From positions 1 to 64,000 of the forward strand of contig CATLCV010000004.1 of the NCBI GenBank assembly GCA_949893755.1: 64,000 bases of DNA, read 5' to 3'. Positions 8,974-17,523 of the stretch are shown in pieces. Source of the stretch: an uncultured Lachnospiraceae bacterium (GTDB lineage: Bacteria > Bacillota > Clostridia > Lachnospirales > Lachnospiraceae). How positions within the stretch are numbered: position 1 is the stretch's first letter; each line of letters starts with the position of its first letter. The notes beneath the pieces are model-generated. The model was not told the origin of the DNA and made no database searches. It saw only the letters and a list, made by a program, of their open reading frames with translations. The position numbers and the translations under genes are program-made.

Positions 8974-9341
8974 TCTATTTCCTCATCCTTTCACGTGCAG
9001 ATAAATTTTTCTTGCAATAATAAATTATCATACAAAGAATTTTCTGTCAATAATTGTTATTATAAAGACAATTTTGTTATTTTTGGGACAATCATGTTAT
9101 ATTTGAAACGAAGTTGATAAAAAATTAACTGATTTTTGTTTTGGAGAACCAATACACAGAATTTTAGATAATAAAAATTTTTTATATTGACAAAAAAGTT
9201 GAAAACTGATATCATCGGTCGCATGACACAGCGGAAGTGTCAGGCAACTTAAAAAAAATACATAAATTGTCATGCTTTAGGAACTGCGCAAAAAGGCAAG
9301 TTATTTTTGCACAGTTCCTTAGAAACGGGAGGAGGTATTTT
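8974..9341. promoter_or_regulatory. AT-rich divergent intergenic region
   Basis: About 370 bases separate the hydrogenase operon from the SDR gene. The sequence is strongly AT-rich from 9000 to 9260 with several TTGACA/TATAAT-like words, so divergent promoters are likely, but no single pair stands out. A repeat A hairpin lies at 9279-9319, just before the SDR ribosome binding site. No gene is seen. Confidence 0.5.
9279..9319. repeat. Repeat family A, 41-base palindromic element
   Basis: AGGAACTG...CAGTTCCT with inner arms TGCGCAAAAA and TTTTTGCACA folds into one long hairpin. The reverse-oriented copy at 62267-62309 is almost identical. Its position in the leader of the SDR gene means it could affect that message. 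Confidence 0.75.
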
Positions 9342-10112
9342 ATGCAGCATTTAAGGAGAATGGAAGGAAGAGTGGTTTTACTGACCGGAGGAGGCGGCGG
9401 GATCGCCAGAGGGGTTGCCCGTGCATTTGTGGATGAGGGGGCGAAGATGATCCTGACCGATATCTTTCCGGAGGGGATGGAACGGGCGAAGAAAGAGCTG
9501 GAGGAGGAGTTCGGGGCAGAGGTATTCACCTGCCTGGCGGACGGCTCCAAAGAGGATGAGGTAAAGGCGGCCATTGAAGCCGGGGCGGCTCATTTCGGCA
9601 AGCTGGACGTACTGATCAACAGCGCCCAGACCTCGGCTTCCGGGCTGACTCTGGTGGAGCATACCCAGGCGGATCTGGACAAGGCGATCTACTCCGGGCT
9701 GTACGCTACATTTTTTTACATGAAGCACGCCTTTCCCTACTTGAAAGAGGCCAAAGGCTCTGTGATCAATTTTGCATCCGGCGCGGGGATCTCCGGCAAG
9801 CCCGGCCAGAGCTCTTACGCGGCCGCAAAGGAGGGAATCCGGGGATTGTCCCGCGTGGCGGCAAATGAATGGGGGATTTATGACATCAATGTAAATGTGG
9901 TGCTGCCCCTCGTGATGACCGACAAGCTGGCCCAATGGGGAAAGGAAAATCCGGAAATGTTCCGGAAGAACCTGGATGAGATCCCGCTGGGAAGATACGG
10001 GGACGCGCAGAAGGATATCGGGAAGGTGTGCGTGTTCCTTGCCAGTTATGACGCGAAATATGTTACCGGAGACACCCTGTTCATCCAGGGCGGGGTGGGG
10101 ATGAAGCCGTAA
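9342..10112 (+). CDS. SDR family NAD(P)-dependent dehydrogenase
   Basis: A 256-residue short-chain dehydrogenase. The Rossmann motif 'TGGGGGIARG' is near residue 15, the conserved 'NSA' (normally NNAG) near 90, and the catalytic Ser with 'YAAAK' near 158-162. A C-terminal 'VTGDTLFIQGG' closes the fold. The substrate is not evident. The preferred ATG has GGAGG eight bases upstream; the ORF-track start at 9237 would read through the repeat hairpin. It stands alone, convergent with the LacI gene, and may belong to the yia/LacI sugar module. Confidence 0.9.
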   Translation: MQHLRRMEGRVVLLTGGGGGIARGVARAFVDEGAKMILTDIFPEGMERAKKELEEEFGAEVFTCLADGSKEDEVKAAIEAGAAHFGKLDVLINSAQTSASGLTLVEHTQADLDKAIYSGLYATFFYMKHAFPYLKEAKGSVINFASGAGISGKPGQSSYAAAKEGIRGLSRVAANEWGIYDINVNVVLPLVMTDKLAQWGKENPEMFRKNLDEIPLGRYGDAQKDIGKVCVFLASYDAKYVTGDTLFIQGGVGMKP

Positions 10113-10180
10113 AGAGAAGAAAGAGAACAAAGAGGGGCGCTGGCCGGCCGGAAGCCAGGCATTGTTCTGGCCGGAGCTAT

Positions 10181-10250
10181 GTACATCGCTGCATTCGTTC
10201 CGAAGCAAATAGCGTCTGATATTTACTCGGTTATGAATGCAGCGATGTAC
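10181..10250. repeat. 70-base element with 16-base perfect terminal inverted repeats
   Basis: GTACATCGCTGCATTC (10181-10196) is exactly complementary to GAATGCAGCGATGTAC (10235-10250). It lies between the convergent SDR and LacI genes, and the LacI stop codon touches its right end. Flanks read CTAT and TATG. It may act as a two-way terminator or be a very small mobile palindrome. Confidence 0.65.
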
Positions 10251-11239
10251 TATGTACTCTCCCGCTCCACGATATCTGACAGGAGCATGATCTTCCGCGG
10301 ATTCTGCCGCCCTTCGATGGCATCGATCAGGATCCTCGCCGCTTCGGAAGCCATTTCTGTCATCTTGTTATCCAGGGAGGTGAACCGGGGGCAGCACAGC
10401 TCCCCGTAAATGGTATTGTCAATCCCGATGACCGCCATTTCCTCCGGAATCTGGATGCCCGCGTCCCAGAATGCGCGCATCCCGCCGGCGGCGATCAGGT
10501 CCTCGGAATAGATCACGCCCCGGATGTCCGGATACCCGCTGATCAATTGCCGGGTGATCTGGTAGCCGCTTTCCCTGGAGGCTTCGCAATCCAGGATCAC
10601 CAGGGAAGCCTCAGAGTGACCGTAACGGGACATGGCCCGCTTGAACCCCTTGATCTTTTCCAGGCTGCTGGGAGTGTCCCCGGTTCCGACAAATGCAATC
10701 TGTTCGCGCTGCTTTTTGACCAGGAGGTCTACGCAGTGCTCCACGCCGTTGCACTCATCCGCCAGGACGCAGTATACGTTAGGCAGGTCGAACTGCCCGT
10801 TGGCAAATACGACGGGAATATGGGAAAAATGCTCTTTGATGCCGTTTTCTACTGTGTCATTCTGAAAAACCGAGCCCACGATCAGGACGCCGTCTACCCG
10901 GCGCTGCTCCAGGATCCGGATGGCCTCGATCATTTCCCCGGCATGGGAGCCGGCATTTAAAATGATTCCGCAGTAGCCCTTTTGGCGGAGATACGTTTCC
11001 ACGGCATAGGTCAGGTCGGTGTGGTGCGCGCTCCGGATATCCGCCAGAAGGATGCCGATCAGCCGGGTGTTCTTGTTGACCAGGCCCCGGGCATTCTCAT
11101 CGGGGGTGTAGTTGTGCTCCTTTAACAGGGCTTTTACCTTTTCACGGGTGGATGCTTTGATCCCCGGCTTGTTGTTGATCACGCGCGATACAGTGCTTGC
11201 GGATACGCCGGCAAGCTCGGCGATATCGTAGATGGTCAT
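10250..11239 (-). CDS. LacI family transcriptional regulator
   Basis: A 329-residue repressor from the ATG preceded by AGGAGG. The N-terminal helix-turn-helix 'TIYDIAELAGVSASTVSRVINN' is textbook LacI, with the hinge near residues 50-58 and a periplasmic-binding-like sensor domain afterwards ('RVDGVLIVGS', 'VIGIDNTIYGELCCPRFTSLD'). It probably binds a sugar or sugar acid and represses a nearby catabolic operon; the yia-type operon with its AATCGATT palindromes is the best local candidate. The ORF track's 51 extra N-terminal residues are not credible, because they precede the canonical start of the DNA-binding domain. Confidence 0.93.
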   Translation of the reverse strand: MTIYDIAELAGVSASTVSRVINNKPGIKASTREKVKALLKEHNYTPDENARGLVNKNTRLIGILLADIRSAHHTDLTYAVETYLRQKGYCGIILNAGSHAGEMIEAIRILEQRRVDGVLIVGSVFQNDTVENGIKEHFSHIPVVFANGQFDLPNVYCVLADECNGVEHCVDLLVKKQREQIAFVGTGDTPSSLEKIKGFKRAMSRYGHSEASLVILDCEASRESGYQITRQLISGYPDIRGVIYSEDLIAAGGMRAFWDAGIQIPEEMAVIGIDNTIYGELCCPRFTSLDNKMTEMASEAARILIDAIEGRQNPRKIMLLSDIVEREST

Positions 11240-11413
11240 GATGGCCTCCTGTCTGATGGGCAGATTTTTCTGTCCCCTGGTATAAATATACCAAATACAG
11301 CGTTGACAGACAATCTGTTTTATGAAAAATAGTTGTAACTGCAAATTCGTTTCGAAAATAAATTCCAGCTGTGCGGTGATGATACCGATCAAAATGGAGT
11401 TGAGGAGGCGGAT

Positions 11414-12643
11414 TCATCCACGCTCCCTGAGCAACGCCAGGATCTTATAGCCTATGATCAGCTTCGCCTGTTCTTCGCCATTGTTAATATCACATGCGCA
11501 AATTTCTGATATTTTTTCGATACGGCGAACGATGGTATTGCGGTGTGTAAACAACTTTTTTGCAACCTGGGAAATATTGCTGTTTAAAAGAATATATTCA
11601 TACAGAGTGCTGATATAATCGGTTCCATGTCCTGCGTCATACTGCCGTAATTTTTCCAGAGCAGGGTGGATATACTCTTTCAGGCTGATATTATCTGGAA
11701 TATGAAGCAATATGTCATATAATACAACATCTGAAAATCTGTTAATGGTTGCCAGTGCATCTATTTTGTCCGCCGTTTCGAGAGCGCGGATGGCCTGTCT
11801 GTAGTACATCTGTATTTCACAGATATCTGAAAAAGGATTGCTCAGACCTGCCAGCATATGATAGGAATGAAGAACAACGGATAACTGATTTATGACACGA
11901 TTCAGTTCATCCTCATTATCGGCAGTAAACAATATCAGGACACCCTGATCATAATAGATGGCACGAAGCCTTTCATAATGCAGTTCCAGGTGCTCTTTCA
12001 TATAAAAAAATTCCGTATAGGAAAAAGCAGGATCCTGCTGTATATACCGTGCCGCAGCGACATAATAATATTCAGTTGTTCTTTTGAAGATATGATCCAA
12101 TATTGCCTGATGATATTCTTCAGCGGAATCCGTACCTGTGATCAAACTGCGTATGATCTCATCAAACGGCTCTCCGTCTGTTTTTGTAGTTTCGTAGGAA
12201 TGCATCTGCTGCAGCGCGATGGACAATGCTTTACATACAAGATCCGTTCTTTCTGTAATATCTTCATAGAATGTCTGTCTGGATTCGATACAGACGATAT
12301 ATCCGATGATCCGTTTTCCGACCATGATCTGGTTTACGACCCGCCGTATACGATTTTCATCATAATCCGTAATAATGGGCTTCTTCTTTTGGTGAACCCT
12401 GCGCATCAGTTCTTCCACCCAAACCTGCTCGGTATATTTTTCTCTGATTTCTTTTTTCCCTTCCGTAATCGTGTCGTTCCACAAGTCGTCCTCCACTTTG
12501 CCATACGTATGAAAAGCAATTACATGAAAAGTGGAGTCCAGGAGCATTAAAGGATTCCCTAAAACTTCTGCCCCATACTTTACGATGTCTTTGATATTTC
12601 TGCCTTCCGACAGCATCTGAAAAAAGATATCCTGAAATGCCAT
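11414..12643 (-). CDS. PucR/CdaR-type transcriptional regulator
   Basis: About 409 residues from the ATG with AGGAGA upstream. The C-terminus has the PucR helix-turn-helix pattern 'YILLNSNISQVAKKLFTHRNTIVRRIEKI', where 'HRNT(I/V)xxRI' is the family signature. The N-terminal part resembles a small-molecule sensing domain ('ILGNPLMLLDSTFHVIAF' type). It is divergent from the flavoenzyme at 12807, with an inverted repeat between them, so that gene is its likely target. The inducer is unknown. Confidence 0.85.
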   Translation of the reverse strand: MAFQDIFFQMLSEGRNIKDIVKYGAEVLGNPLMLLDSTFHVIAFHTYGKVEDDLWNDTITEGKKEIREKYTEQVWVEELMRRVHQKKKPIITDYDENRIRRVVNQIMVGKRIIGYIVCIESRQTFYEDITERTDLVCKALSIALQQMHSYETTKTDGEPFDEIIRSLITGTDSAEEYHQAILDHIFKRTTEYYYVAAARYIQQDPAFSYTEFFYMKEHLELHYERLRAIYYDQGVLILFTADNEDELNRVINQLSVVLHSYHMLAGLSNPFSDICEIQMYYRQAIRALETADKIDALATINRFSDVVLYDILLHIPDNISLKEYIHPALEKLRQYDAGHGTDYISTLYEYILLNSNISQVAKKLFTHRNTIVRRIEKISEICACDINNGEEQAKLIIGYKILALLRERG

Positions 12644-12744
12644 AATCTTCTCCTGTGTGTAATAGTACAAAATCACTGCTGCTGTTTTGTATTATAATAC
12701 ATTGCTGTAAAAATGACAATGCAATATAATGTGTATAACTCAAT

Positions 12745-12777
12745 TATCTGACAATATCAGACATCGATTGTCTGATC
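12745..12777. promoter_or_regulatory. Inverted repeat in the pucR / flavoenzyme divergent promoter
   Basis: ATCTGACAAT and ATTGTCTGAT are complementary at 9 of 10 bases, with a smaller TCTGA-CAATA-TCAGA palindrome inside. TATAAT words lie close on both strands at about 12690-12730. This is the most probable binding site for the PucR-type regulator. Confidence 0.5.
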
Positions 12778-12806
12778 ATGGTATCAAAAAAGAAAGAGGT
12801 GGCAAA

Positions 12807-14750
12807 ATGAAAAATAATTTTGAAAAGCTGTTTGAAAGAACGTACATAGGAAAGCATGGTGTGAAAAACCGTTTTGTTTACGCGCCTATGGGGATCGGCT
12901 ATAACTATGCCAGCGGCTGCATTGATGATCCCGGCATCGAATATTATTCGGAGCGGGCACGCGGCGGAGTCGGAATGCTGAATATCGGCTTTCAAAATGT
13001 AAGCAATAAGCTGGATCCCATGATGATGCAGGCATACGGTATCGGAACACCTATGCAGGAAATGGGATGGGCAAGGCTCTGCGAACGGGTACATGGATAT
13101 GGTACATCCGTTATGGTACAGCTCAGCTGCGGACTTGGCCGGTGTGCTCAGGTCATTCCCGGCGTACCCAATGTCTCTGCTTCAGTAAATAATAATTTTT
13201 GGGATCCCTCCACGCAGACACGGGCTCTCAGCACGGAAGAGGTCCGGGCGATCCCCGGCTGCTTTGAGGCTGCTGCCGCTGCATGTAAAAGGGCGGGGGT
13301 AGACTGTATTGAGATCCATGGACACGTGGGATATCTGTTGGATCAGTTTATGACCCCTCTCTGGAATCGCCGTGAGGATGAATACGGTCCTCAGAGCTTT
13401 GAGAATAAAATGCGGCTGACAACAGAGATCTATGAAGCATGCCGGAAAGCTGTCGGTCCGGATTATCCGATCGTATTTCGAATGGTGATCGAGCATAATA
13501 TCCCGGGAGGACGGACCAGAGAGGAGTCTGCGGAAATCATCCGGTATCTGGATGGTCTGGGGGTGGATGCATTTGACGTAGATATGGGATGCTATGATGC
13601 GTATGAATGGATCTTTCCAACCGCATATATGGAGGATGGATGCATGGTAGACGATGCAGGCGCATTTGCAAAATCTATCACAGATAAGCCGGTATTTACT
13701 GTAGGCAGCCATACACCTGAAACTGCGCTGAAAGCCGTGGAAGAAGGGAAATCCGACTTTATCGTGGTCGGCCGCGGAATGCTGGCAGATCCGGAATTTG
13801 CCAACAAGCTTTATTACGGACACCGTGAAGATATACGCCCCTGCATCAAGTGCAACAGGTATTGTCTGAGTGCTACCGGCCGTTCCTGCGACAGTTCCTG
13901 TTCCGTAAATCCACAGGTGCTTCATGAAAAAACTTATGCGATCACAAAAAAGCCGGTCAGCAGAAATATTGCCGTCATTGGAGGCGGCGTTGCGGGAATG
14001 GAAGCAGCGAGAGTCGCCGCACTGTCCGGGCATTCCGTTACAATATATGAAAGAAGCGGCGGGCTTGGAGGCCAATTGATTCCAGCGGCTGCTCCGTCGT
14101 TTAAAAACAGAATCCAGATGCTGAATGATTATTATCAGGTTCAGCTGAAAAAGCTTGGCGTATCCATTGTCTATAATAAGGAAATCCATGCCGATTCTCC
14201 GGAATTAAAGCATGCTTACAAGATTATTGTAGCAACCGGCGCGAAAGCGGCTATCCCTCCAATTCCGGGAATTCATAATGAAAATGTGATGGAAGTTTCC
14301 AATCTGCACAGGTCAGGCTCATCGGTATCGGGCCAGAAGGTGATCATAGCCGGCGGCGGCCCTTCCGGATGTGACTGTGCGCTGGAGCTGGCAATGGAAG
14401 GAAAAGAGGTCACGATCATAGAAATGCTGCCGAAATTGTATCCTACGGCAACTGTTGATAACCGTTACAGTGTGGAACGCCGGATCCGTGAAGAAAATAT
14501 CTGCGTTATGACCGGAACAAAGATCAAAGAGCTGACACCGTCTGGAGCAATTGTTGAAAATGCAGATGGAGTTCAGGAACTGCATGCAGACACGGTAATA
14601 CTGGCAATGGGCATGAAGCCGGATCATGAAATTGCGAAAAGCATAGCAGACAAATATGTAAACGCCGTAATCATCGGAGATTGTAAAGCAATCGGACAGA
14701 TCGGAGAAGCAGTTCATGATGGATTTATGGCCGGATGGACGATTGAGTAA
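12807..14750 (+). CDS. OYE/2,4-dienoyl-CoA reductase-like NADH:flavin oxidoreductase
   Basis: A 647-residue Fe-S flavoenzyme of the enoate reductase/BaiCD/trimethylamine dehydrogenase type. An FMN-binding TIM barrel fills residues 1-340 ('EIHGHVGYLLDQFMTPLWNRR', 'VGRGMLADPEF'). The 4Fe-4S site is 'CIKCNRYC...CDSSC' near 342-360. FAD-binding 'IGGGVAGMEAA' is near 389 and NAD(P)-binding 'IAGGGPSGCDCA' near 514. Such enzymes reduce activated C=C bonds in the cytoplasm; substrates include enoates and steroid or bile acid intermediates, and the one here cannot be read. Start chosen from AGAGGTGG before ATG. It stands alone, opposite the PucR-type regulator. Confidence 0.9.
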   Translation: MKNNFEKLFERTYIGKHGVKNRFVYAPMGIGYNYASGCIDDPGIEYYSERARGGVGMLNIGFQNVSNKLDPMMMQAYGIGTPMQEMGWARLCERVHGYGTSVMVQLSCGLGRCAQVIPGVPNVSASVNNNFWDPSTQTRALSTEEVRAIPGCFEAAAAACKRAGVDCIEIHGHVGYLLDQFMTPLWNRREDEYGPQSFENKMRLTTEIYEACRKAVGPDYPIVFRMVIEHNIPGGRTREESAEIIRYLDGLGVDAFDVDMGCYDAYEWIFPTAYMEDGCMVDDAGAFAKSITDKPVFTVGSHTPETALKAVEEGKSDFIVVGRGMLADPEFANKLYYGHREDIRPCIKCNRYCLSATGRSCDSSCSVNPQVLHEKTYAITKKPVSRNIAVIGGGVAGMEAARVAALSGHSVTIYERSGGLGGQLIPAAAPSFKNRIQMLNDYYQVQLKKLGVSIVYNKEIHADSPELKHAYKIIVATGAKAAIPPIPGIHNENVMEVSNLHRSGSSVSGQKVIIAGGGPSGCDCALELAMEGKEVTIIEMLPKLYPTATVDNRYSVERRIREENICVMTGTKIKELTPSGAIVENADGVQELHADTVILAMGMKPDHEIAKSIADKYVNAVIIGDCKAIGQIGEAVHDGFMAGWTIE

Positions 14751-14800
14751 AGCAAGGTGCAGGGCATGCCGGATGAAGGCGCGGCCTGTAACAGGAACAG

Positions 14801-14834
14801 AAGAGGAGCGGTCAGTCTGTGACCGGCTCCTCTT
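14801..14834 (+). terminator. Family D hairpin, copy 1
   Basis: AAGAGGAGCGGTCA / TGACCGGCTCCTCTT forms a near-perfect stem 50 bases after the flavoenzyme stop. The same 34 bases recur exactly at 19806-19839. There is no T-run here, so termination may be weaker than at copy 2. Confidence 0.7.
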
Positions 14835-14868
14835 TCGGTGTGTGTGGGCGAGATAATACTGAGCACGG

Positions 14869-15045
14869 TTACTTTGGGAATTTTGTTTCTTCGGATTCCT
14901 TCTCTTCTTCCTCAAGCTCCTGAACCTGTGCAGTCCCCGAAAAAGCTTCCAGCATCTTGCGTATCTCATTCTGGGCTATGGGATTGGAACCCAGAGACAG
15001 GCTTAACAATCGGGTAAGAACTAATTTATATATCCTCTTTTTCAT
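14869..15045 (-). CDS. Small hypothetical protein (58 residues)
   Basis: Read from the second ATG, which has GGAGAATAGGA upstream, the product begins 'MKKRIYKLVLTRLLSLSLG' and ends in a very acidic tail ('ELEEEEKESEE'). It lies 40 bases downstream of a broken agr-type kinase on the same strand, so it could be a survivor of that locus. It lacks the Cys/Ser-containing thiolactone core of AgrD, so I do not call it an autoinducer. Function unknown. Confidence 0.4.
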   Translation of the reverse strand: MKKRIYKLVLTRLLSLSLGSNPIAQNEIRKMLEAFSGTAQVQELEEEEKESEETKFPK

Positions 15046-15082
15046 TCCTATTCTCCATTTCAATTTCTGCGTTTCGGCTTGT

Positions 15083-15912
15083 TTACATACAAAAAAGAAG
15101 CCATTGTTTGAAAATAAAATAGTCCTTCAATTCGCCCATATCGCCATGTTCAATATAGCCGGACATCGAGAGCAGAATGTTCACGTAATCGTGCTTAAAG
15201 GAGCGCAGACCGCTGTACATGGCTTCCAGATTGTGCGTATAGTCCTGCAGATACTCCAAGGCTTTCTGCCTGATTTCCGCCTGCGCCTGCTCCTGCCAGG
15301 AACGGCGCATGGCCAGAAGCAAAAAAAGCATGACGAGCAGATACCCGGAAGTATGTAAGGCATTATTATAGATCATCCTGCCGAGGGAGCCGTTTTGCCC
15401 CAGGATCAGATCGTCGAACAGATAGATGGTGATCAGGAGCAGCAGTGCGGCATCGATCAGATACCAAGTCTGCCGGAGGCGCAGGATCCCCTTGCCTGAC
15501 AGCAGCAGTTTTTTCAGAAGCCTGCCGCAAAACAGTGTGATCAGATAAAACAGACAAACACGCAGCAGATTGACACCGAAGGAAATATACCATATATACT
15601 GCGGATCCGAGAATGCAGGGGGAATCAGCATATGCAGAAACTCTGACACAAGATCCTCTGTTACGATGGCAAGCACAAATCCGATCATACCCATGCAAAC
15701 ATTCTGGGGCGCGGTATCCCGGCAGGTGAGCAGTCCAAACATACAGGCAGCCGCCAGGATCCCGAACAGCCCATATGGGATACAGGACAGAAGCGTGACC
15801 GGCACTCCGGCAAGCAACAGCAGCATATAAAGCGCAATAAACGCTTTCAGGCCCATTCGCTGGGGCCACACATTACGAATGGAAAGGGAAAGCAGAAAAA
15901 AGACAGCAGCAT
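15083..15912 (-). pseudogene. Broken agr-type (AgrC/HPK10) sensor histidine kinase
   Basis: The ORF holds about six membrane segments followed by the phosphoacceptor region 'LRSFKHDYVNILLSMSGYIE', typical of AgrC-like kinases. It stops within 20 residues of that box, so the GHKL ATP-binding domain is missing; after 'ELKDYF' the reading diverges ('IFKQWLLFCM'). At the 5' end, an ATG with GGAGG (15912) is out of frame with the kinase. Adding one T to the six-T run restores 'MLLSFFLLSLSIRN...', a convincing first helix. Both ends are therefore damaged. No agrB, agrD or response regulator is adjacent. Confidence 0.75.
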
Positions 15913-15943
15913 TTCGATCAATTCCTCCCGTTCGGATTTTTGA

Positions 15944-16006
15944 TTATAATTTGTCACCAATTTTCGTAAGAAAATTGATGACCTGCCTGCGCTTCAGCGC
16001 AATGCC
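15944..16006 (+). repeat. Repeat family B, single copy
   Basis: Begins TTATAATTTGTCACC and contains two small hairpins: CAATTTTCgtaaGAAAATTG and TGCGCttcaGCGCA. Close copies are at 21465-21550 (reverse), 40345-40472 (two in tandem) and, in part, 39935-39975. The surrounding 340 bases between the broken kinase and the LuxR gene show no other feature. Confidence 0.8.
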
Positions 16007-16256
16007 TAAACGGCATTGAGTTAAATTCGATGGCGAATACTTTTGTGTCAGTTATGTTTGCTATGCTTATTTATAACGCATGGACCAGGGATAAAAATGA
16101 GTAGCTGCAGAAAATAGCGTAAGCGTCCATAATCTTGAAAGACCATATACCCTATGATAAAATATAGCAAAATGAAAGAGCATTTTGAAAGAAGCTGCGC
16201 CGCTTTTCGGCAGACTATTTCAAGGCAGCTCTTTAGACAGCGGGGAGGACATCTGG

Positions 16257-17312
16257 ATGATGACGTCAAAGCATCTGGTCATTGTGATATATATCATAGA
16301 AATGTGCTGTGTATGTGTAGGGATTTTTTCAATTGCCGGATTAAAAGGCATAAAAAAGCAGGCGCAGTCGGCCTGTTCGAAGCTGGCTGTCCTGCTGCTT
16401 ATACGTCTGATCGTCAAAATGGTGTACTTTTATGTGGAATATTACATCAGAACATGGCCGCTCAATATTGCGATCAATACGGCAATGGATGCAACATACG
16501 TCATTTCTATCCTGCTGTGTTTTTTCATTGTGGAAGAAATAACGGAGATCCGATTCCCAAAGCAAAAGATATTTCTAATTTTATCAGCCGGGGTTTATGT
16601 GACAGGGTTCGAAGTGATTTCCTTTTTTTGGATCGATCCGGTTTCGAATGTGGAGATTATAGTAGAAAAAGGATTCCCGCGTGTCTTTTACTATTTTAAT
16701 GAAATATTTTTCTTAAGTATGGTACTTTTACATTGCTTTCAATATCTGCGTGTACTGGAAGGGCTTCGGAAAACAGAAGATACACGAAAAAGAAAAATAT
16801 ATCATGGATGCCGGCTGGTCCTGCTTAATAATTTTTGGTATTCTTTGTACGTTTTTATCTGGAATATCAGTTTTTTTGTCTCATGGGGGAAAAAGTTTCG
16901 TTCGTTAAAGCCGCTGGATGGAGTTCTGTTTTTTATACTTTTTCTGATCGTAATATATATTTATGCGGTTCACGATATCTGCAGATCAGAAACAATGGAA
17001 TCCAATTGGCAGGGAGGGATAGGGACAGATCTGGATTCTTCCGCCGCAGGCTGGAAAAAGAGGCTGTCAGAGCTGTCACAGAAATATATGCTGACAAAAC
17101 GTGAAATAGAAATTTTGGAGCTTCTGCTCAACGGAGAAACTTATCAGGGAATAAGTGATAAGCTGATCATTTCTGTCAATACAGTAAAGAAACACTGCTC
17201 AAATATTTATCAAAAATGCGGAGTAAAAAACAGGAATCAGATTTTTGCAATGCTGAATTTCGGCGACACTCTGAATTCTGAAAGGTTTATAAACCGGGAT
17301 AAACTTCAATAA
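16257..17312 (+). CDS. Membrane-anchored LuxR-type transcriptional regulator
   Basis: A 351-residue protein from the ATG eight bases after GGAGG. Residues 1-240 form about seven hydrophobic helices without a known catalytic motif. Residues 280-345 are a LuxR helix-turn-helix ('LTKREIEILELLLNGETYQGISDKLIISVNTVKKHCSNIYQK'). Such proteins sense a membrane or extracellular signal and bind DNA directly, without a phosphorelay. Its only close co-directional neighbour is the M28 peptidase gene downstream, but a terminator hairpin lies between them. Target unknown. Confidence 0.8.
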   Translation: MMTSKHLVIVIYIIEMCCVCVGIFSIAGLKGIKKQAQSACSKLAVLLLIRLIVKMVYFYVEYYIRTWPLNIAINTAMDATYVISILLCFFIVEEITEIRFPKQKIFLILSAGVYVTGFEVISFFWIDPVSNVEIIVEKGFPRVFYYFNEIFFLSMVLLHCFQYLRVLEGLRKTEDTRKRKIYHGCRLVLLNNFWYSLYVFIWNISFFVSWGKKFRSLKPLDGVLFFILFLIVIYIYAVHDICRSETMESNWQGGIGTDLDSSAAGWKKRLSELSQKYMLTKREIEILELLLNGETYQGISDKLIISVNTVKKHCSNIYQKCGVKNRNQIFAMLNFGDTLNSERFINRDKLQ

Positions 17313-17356
17313 ACTATGCCATATTGAACCGCACAGCCGGAAAAATTATATGATAC

Positions 17357-17397
17357 AAAAGGGTAATCTGAAAGATATTTATGCAGATTACCCTTTT
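17357..17397. terminator. Bidirectional terminator
   Basis: AAAAGGGTAATCTG (17357-17370) and CAGATTACCCTTTT (17384-17397) are perfectly complementary over 14 bases, with A and T runs at the outer ends. It follows the LuxR-type gene. Confidence 0.85.
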
Positions 17398-17523
17398 GTG
17401 CAATTTACAATTTTAAAGGTCTTCTGCTATTCTGCAGTCATTAGCTGCAGCAAAAAAAGTAATTGTTCAGGTGACTGTCCGGAACAGCCCCTGTTCAAAA
17501 TGGATCAAACGAGGAGGAAGACT

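Noticed and set aside
13182-14189. 335-residue minus-strand ORF inside the flavoenzyme
   Set aside because: Shadow frame; no domain and the plus-strand frame has clear cofactor motifs.
14869-15045. AgrD-like autoinducing peptide
   Set aside because: No Cys or Ser core and no conserved C-terminal recognition sequence; kept only as a hypothetical small protein.
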